From NIOZ-UU13 sp964444135 (GTDB taxonomy: Bacteria > Planctomycetota > Phycisphaerae > Sedimentisphaerales > Anaerobacaceae), in contig CAYUFX010000013.1 of assembly GCA_964444135.1 (NCBI GenBank), positions 1 to 64,000 on the forward strand: DNA of 64,000 bases, written 5' to 3'. The translations under genes were made by a program, and so were the position numbers. The stretch's first letter is position 1. Every line of letters begins with the position of its first letter. The notes under the pieces were generated by a model. It saw only the letters and a program-made list of their open reading frames with translations. It ran no database searches and had not been told where the DNA came from. Shown here in pieces: positions 61,860 through 64,000 of this stretch.

Positions 61860-64000
61860 TTACTTGTTATCACTTTTTTTCAAAGACTCGCTTAGCTGTT
61901 TGTAGATATCGGGTCTTTTGTTGAATTCCTGCACGAGCTTTTGGTATCCGGCGGCGCGAGCGAGCTTTAGGGCCTTTTCTTCGAACGAAACCGCTTCTTG
62001 GAACCGGCGAGCTTCGGCAAAGTGTGTTGCCAGGAGGTGGTGCAACAGAGGCGATGTATCAACGTCCGGCTTAAGAGAAACAGCTTTGGAGTAATGCCGA
62101 ATGGCCTGGTCGGTCTGTCCCTGTTGAGCGAGTGCCAAGGCAAGTTTGTAGTGGGCCTGGGCGTCATCCGGTTTGAGCCGGATAACCTGCGACAAATGAC
62201 TGATTGTCGCATCGAATTTTCCCTGTCGAAACATGACCTGGCCGAGGTTGTAGTGTGCGTCGGCGTAGTTGGGGTCAAGGCGCACAGCTTCTGACAAATG
62301 GAGCGCAGCCTCCTTGAGCATTCCTCCAGCAAACATGATAGAGCCTATGTAACCATGTGCTTCGGCGTGGTCTGGTTTAAGCCGCAGAACTGCTGAGAAA
62401 TGCCTGATTGCCTCATCGGGCTTCCCCTGGCGAGCCATCGCCTGGCCGAGGCTGTAGTGTGCATCGATGTCGCCTGGGTTAAGGCGTACCGCTTCTGTGA
62501 AATGCCTGATAGCCTCATCAAGCTTTCCCTGACGAGCCAACGCCACGCCGAGAGTGGAGTGCACTGTCGCATTCTTCGGGTTCAGCTCCAGCGCCTTTCT
62601 GCATTGCCGCTCTGCGCCGGCAAAATCATCGGCTTTAAGGAATTCGTCTGCAGCTCTCAGATAAGAGATATCATCAATAAATTGTTCGCGGATATTCTTA
62701 ATCGCGGTGGGTTTGATATTGACAAACTCCGGTATGTTGGCGGCCCGGTCCGGTGCGGTAAAGTGTTCCAATAAGACAGGGGTAGTGCTGCGTCCCTGCT
62801 CGTCGATGTGGGTGAGGAAAAGCTGGGTATAAGCCGAATTTGCTTTTGAAGAAAATACCAGCCACTTGCCGTTTGGCGACCAGCTATGCCAGGAGTTCAT
62901 CCTGCTTGTGTTGCATTGGAGTCTTCTGGCCTGGCCGCCTTCGGCTGGTATGATATAAAGTTCGCTATCGGGCTGAAGGAGCATATAACTTTTGGCTTTG
63001 CAGAAGACAATCCATTTGCCATCGGGTGAGTATTTTGCGAAGAAGTTGCTCATGCCGTTGTTGGATGCCCCCTCAATTGGCTCAGGCTTGCCGCCTTTGC
63101 CTTCGTTGAATGGAATCCGGTATAAGTCGAACAAAAAAGGCTTTCCGTCTTCAAGGAATTCCTTGCATTGTTCCGGGCTTAGAAGCACTGTGCGGGGGCC
63201 GCTAATGTTCTTGAGCTTGTATGCCTCGGTTCTGGCAAAAACGACGTATTTGCCATCGGGGCTCCAGGTGGGATTGCTCTGAACATATTGTGGGTCATTT
63301 GCTCCGGGTAATGACTGGAAAGTACGCATTTGCCTGTTATAAATGACCAGAATGCCCTTGATGGGGAAAAAGAGCTGCGAGAAGGCCAGCTCCGGCTTCG
63401 GAACAAAGACAGACTCATCCTTGACTGTGCTGAGCACAAAGTTGCCGTCCGGAGAGACTTGTGAGAGCAGGCCGAAGGTCTGTTGGCCGTCTTCCTTCCT
63501 GTAGTCACTCCACGTTATAATGTCACTGGTGGCAAGCAGCATTTGTTCGGCGACTTGTGTAATAATGTATGAACCCTTATTGTTGGCATAATCCACATCC
63601 ATTGCGAGGATATCACCGTCCTCTGAAAACGAGTGACAGTTCCCACAGACCGGTAATTTCTCTAGAACAACCGGAGGCTGCTGCGGCAAAGAGATGGCGC
63701 CAAAACGCCACCGGATTTGCGAGGGGTCCTTGACGGCATCAATAAAGGGCAGGTTTACTTCCCGATAAAACAAGGGCGCTCCAACCGGGTCTTTTGATGT
63801 TTTGATTGAGATTTGGCCTGCCGAGAGGATTTTCCCCCGGCTCCAGCGATTAACTCCCAGGATGGTGACCAGCGCCTCCTTTTCCAGAGACCGCTTCTTT
63901 ATCCGTTCCCACTGGTTCAGGTCTGGCGTCCATTGAGTTTCCCGGACGAGGAAATTCATCCCGTTAGAAATCTTAGCTTTTTGGGCGGTATTCTCACCCC
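61860..64000 (-). CDS. PD40 propeller and TPR protein with CxxCH motif (partial)
   Basis: The reading frame stays open to the window edge, so the N-terminus is missing. The ATG at 63959 is only internal. The visible part has a CGNCHSF motif (a possible c-type haem site) after LEKLPV, then PD40-type propeller blades (NPTWSPDGKYVVFAR, FFAKYSPDGKWIVFCK, SWSPNGKWLVFSSKA). After these come about seven tetratricopeptide repeats (ALELNPKNATVHSTLGVALA and similar) to near the C-terminus. Such proteins in Planctomycetota are exported and of unknown role. It lies downstream of no gene within this window. Confidence 0.85.
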   Translation of the reverse strand, partial: GENTAQKAKISNGMNFLVRETQWTPDLNQWERIKKRSLEKEALVTILGVNRWSRGKILSAGQISIKTSKDPVGAPLFYREVNLPFIDAVKDPSQIRWRFGAISLPQQPPVVLEKLPVCGNCHSFSEDGDILAMDVDYANNKGSYIITQVAEQMLLATSDIITWSDYRKEDGQQTFGLLSQVSPDGNFVLSTVKDESVFVPKPELAFSQLFFPIKGILVIYNRQMRTFQSLPGANDPQYVQSNPTWSPDGKYVVFARTEAYKLKNISGPRTVLLSPEQCKEFLEDGKPFLFDLYRIPFNEGKGGKPEPIEGASNNGMSNFFAKYSPDGKWIVFCKAKSYMLLQPDSELYIIPAEGGQARRLQCNTSRMNSWHSWSPNGKWLVFSSKANSAYTQLFLTHIDEQGRSTTPVLLEHFTAPDRAANIPEFVNIKPTAIKNIREQFIDDISYLRAADEFLKADDFAGAERQCRKALELNPKNATVHSTLGVALARQGKLDEAIRHFTEAVRLNPGDIDAHYSLGQAMARQGKPDEAIRHFSAVLRLKPDHAEAHGYIGSIMFAGGMLKEAALHLSEAVRLDPNYADAHYNLGQVMFRQGKFDATISHLSQVIRLKPDDAQAHYKLALALAQQGQTDQAIRHYSKAVSLKPDVDTSPLLHHLLATHFAEARRFQEAVSFEEKALKLARAAGYQKLVQEFNKRPDIYKQLSESLKKSDNK

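Overview
The window looks like a chromosomal segment of an uncultured or environmental Planctomycetota bacterium, most likely of the class Phycisphaerae. This is inferred from gene content: an exported sulfatase, several twin-arginine-type signal peptides on sugar enzymes, dockerin-like EF-hand tails, a TPR protein with a CxxCH haem motif, many large secreted LamG jelly-roll proteins, and many dispersed GTCATTCC-type intergenic repeats. There is no rRNA, CRISPR array or recognisable transposase. One tRNA (Lys, CTT) is present.

Layout. 1-900 is repeat-rich and gene-free. 0.9-9.7 kb is a polysaccharide and peptide degradation region: GH32 enzyme, sulfatase, a PD40/dockerin protein, an M14 carboxypeptidase broken by one stop codon and one frameshift, a sialidase-like protein and the tail of a lost amidohydrolase. 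9.9-13.0 kb is one unusual gene: a 1029-residue Ala/Glu/Lys/Arg helix protein built from exact 130- and 84-residue modules, with Cys/His clusters at both ends. 13.7-17.6 kb is a two-component module: PAS histidine kinase, NtrC-type sigma-54 activator, a sigma-54-like promoter and a Cys-rich response regulator. 17.6-26.7 kb is mostly housekeeping: tRNA-Lys, proS, a TIM-barrel isomerase-like protein, a DUF4416/WecA-like/O-antigen-ligase-like operon, a YebC-family gene and a DUF3616 gene. 27.1-31.4 kb has one LamG protein and a B12-type ribonucleotide reductase. 31.9-41.1 kb has a fucose/arabinose isomerase-like protein, a beta-helix glycosidase candidate, a SWIM-SNF2 helicase and a sodium:solute symporter. 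41.4-43.7 kb is a small accessory island (cyclase-like protein, 54-residue protein, PD-(D/E)XK-like protein). 44.5-47.3 kb is polA. 47.4-61.3 kb is an array of five LamG-family paralogues, all on the minus strand. The right edge holds a truncated PD40/TPR protein.

The most interesting system is the LamG-family array plus its outlying sixth member at 27.1 kb. The six proteins share a signal peptide, WRVDE-type beta-sandwich modules and a C-terminal DDFE(S/D)Y domain. They are wired alike. Four transcription units start at promoters of the form TTGACG-N18-TATAA(A/G). Four end in versions of the same GGGCCTATAC hairpin. Four genes share a TTTTGGTGYGTGGCC leader motif. Three units have a second Shine-Dalgarno followed by a short leader ORF whose first codons align in frame. 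The N-terminal binding domains differ between copies (LamG in five, CBM9-like in one, with PA14 and DUF1349-like insertions). This suggests a family of surface binding proteins that swap heads on a fixed chassis under common control.

Gene starts were moved from the longest frame to internal ATG or GTG codons where a Shine-Dalgarno supported it. All functional calls come from motifs read by eye; no database search was possible.
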